Shown piece by piece: positions 63,208 through 64,000 of a DNA stretch of 64,000 bases. The translations under genes were made by a program, and so were the position numbers. Source of the DNA: Rhodococcus jostii NBRC 16295 (GTDB lineage: Bacteria > Actinomycetota > Actinomycetes > Mycobacteriales > Mycobacteriaceae). The notes under the pieces were generated by a model. That model was given only the letters and a program-made list of their open reading frames with translations, did no database searches and was not told where the DNA came from. The stretch's first letter is position 1. The number at the start of each line of letters is the position of its first letter. The DNA is taken from positions 186,001 through 250,000 of the forward strand of contig NZ_BCWY01000001.1 of the NCBI RefSeq assembly GCF_001894825.1. The letters are read 5' to 3'.

Positions 63208-64000
63208 TTGTCCATTCTCGAACCAGCCGAATTGACCCAGGACTTGGAGGGCACCTACTACAGCCCGAAGATGCAGTGGTGGTGCGCGCACGCCGACCTC
63301 GTCGACGAGGCCGGCAACGATACGGCCCTGTACTTCTGGCCGGCACTCGGGTCGCTCGACGAAGCCTGGATCTGCTCGCTGCACACCAAGGATGAGGTCA
63401 TCGACCTCACGCAGCTGTACCAGCCGCTCGGCACCTTCAAGACCTCGCGGTCGGGTGTCGACGTCCAGTTCGGCAACCAGTACATCCGCGGCACCTTCCC
63501 CGAGTACGACATCTACGTCGAAGGCACCCACAACGGCGAGGAGGTGTCGCTCGAGGTCCACATGAGCGCGGAGACTCCCGCGTTCGAGGCACTGCCGAAC
63601 CTGCGCGGTATCACCTGGCACTACGTTCCCCGTTTCACGGTGCAGGGAACGCTCACCCGCGGCGGGACCTCGACCAGTGTGAAGGGGGCCGGCTACCTTG
63701 AACGGCGCCGCGGGCGCTTCTGGACTCCGGGTATCAACCGCGGTCTGTGGGAGAGCATCCCCGGAGCCGGAGACTCGCCGTTCAGCATCCCGCTCTTCTA
63801 CAAGGTCTGGAAGAACGACGGAAGCATCCAGCTCCAGACGCTGACGTTCACAGTCGACGGCAAGTCGATGGTGGACTTCGGTGACGTAGAGGTCGACATC
63901 CAGGAGACTGCCAAGCTCCCCGGGTTCGAGGAGATCGACCACCCGATGCGATACCGGCTCACCGCGGAGGGCGATGGCGGCAGCGCCTCCATCGATGTGG
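63208..64000 (+). CDS. Lipocalin-like AttH/CrtC-family protein, partial
   Basis: 264 codons are visible; the gene runs off the window. It starts with TTG at 63208 behind AAAGGAA. LEGTYYSPKMQWWCAHADLVDEAGN, ALYFWPALGSLDEAWICSLHTKDEV and FGNQYIRGTFPEYDIYVEGTHNG are typical of the AttH/CrtC-like two-lipocalin proteins (carotenoid hydratases and Diels-Alderase-like enzymes). Role in this CoA pathway is unknown, but binding or isomerising a hydrophobic substrate fits. It follows the thiolase by 53 bases on the same strand. Confidence 0.75.
   Translation, partial: MSILEPAELTQDLEGTYYSPKMQWWCAHADLVDEAGNDTALYFWPALGSLDEAWICSLHTKDEVIDLTQLYQPLGTFKTSRSGVDVQFGNQYIRGTFPEYDIYVEGTHNGEEVSLEVHMSAETPAFEALPNLRGITWHYVPRFTVQGTLTRGGTSTSVKGAGYLERRRGRFWTPGINRGLWESIPGAGDSPFSIPLFYKVWKNDGSIQLQTLTFTVDGKSMVDFGDVEVDIQETAKLPGFEEIDHPMRYRLTAEGDGGSASIDV

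Overview
The window is high-GC DNA from an actinobacterium, most likely a mycolic-acid-containing member of the Mycobacteriales such as Rhodococcus, Gordonia or Nocardia. Pointers are the Lsr2-type DNA-binding domains, small DUF3263-like proteins, MbcA/RES-type toxin-antitoxin pairs, a PknK-like kinase-regulator, and large operons of acyl-CoA catabolic and soluble di-iron monooxygenase (SDIMO) genes joined by 4-base start/stop overlaps. Genus is an inference; no rRNA, tRNA or other marker gene is present.

Regions 1-12,700 and 25,400-34,130 are accessory in character, with sparse genes, many gaps and broken genes. The first carries an antitoxin/RES toxin pair, a lysine-rich protein with four Lsr2-like DNA-binding modules, a frameshifted membrane protein, an SRPBCC protein, two lipoproteins, a transmembrane Ser/Thr kinase and one copy of a duplicated hypothetical gene. 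The second carries an internally duplicated membrane protein, a strong hairpin, an IS630-type element with an IS701-type element inserted exactly at its end, three DUF3263-like genes, short ORFs and a broken SCP2-like gene.

Region 12,671-25,399 is a catabolic island. It holds an AraC regulator, two DJ-1/PfpI proteins, two SnoaL-like proteins, a complete six-component SDIMO in an unusual gene order, a protein that looks like a ribosomal-L22-like domain fused to a MIP18/PaaD (DUF59) Fe-S assembly domain, an ABM-domain protein, serine hydroxymethyltransferase and an aldehyde dehydrogenase. The genes from 14,632 to 25,399 lie on one strand, mostly overlapping. They could hydroxylate a small hydrophobic substrate, deal with the resulting aldehydes and mature the metal centres.

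Region 34,161-43,431 is a saccharide import and hydrolysis locus (GH13 hydrolase, ABC transporter, LacI regulator, GH32/43-like hydrolase, ABC ATPase, PfkB kinase), with two near-identical LacI operators between the divergent arms. Region 43,860-51,882 holds a membrane protein, a second antitoxin/RES pair, a frameshifted paralogue of the 11.7-kb gene, a 1,097-residue kinase/STAND-ATPase/LuxR regulator and a fourth DUF3263-like gene.

Region 52,073-64,000 is a divergent acyl-CoA pathway: SDR, two unlike acyl-CoA dehydrogenase subunits and an enoyl-CoA hydratase on the minus strand; SDR, MaoC hydratase, two crotonases, a CaiB-type CoA transferase, an HMG-CoA-synthase-like/OB-fold fusion, a thiolase and a lipocalin-like (AttH/CrtC) gene that runs off the window on the plus strand. 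The set suggests degradation of a cyclic or branched acid through CoA esters. The substrate cannot be read from sequence.
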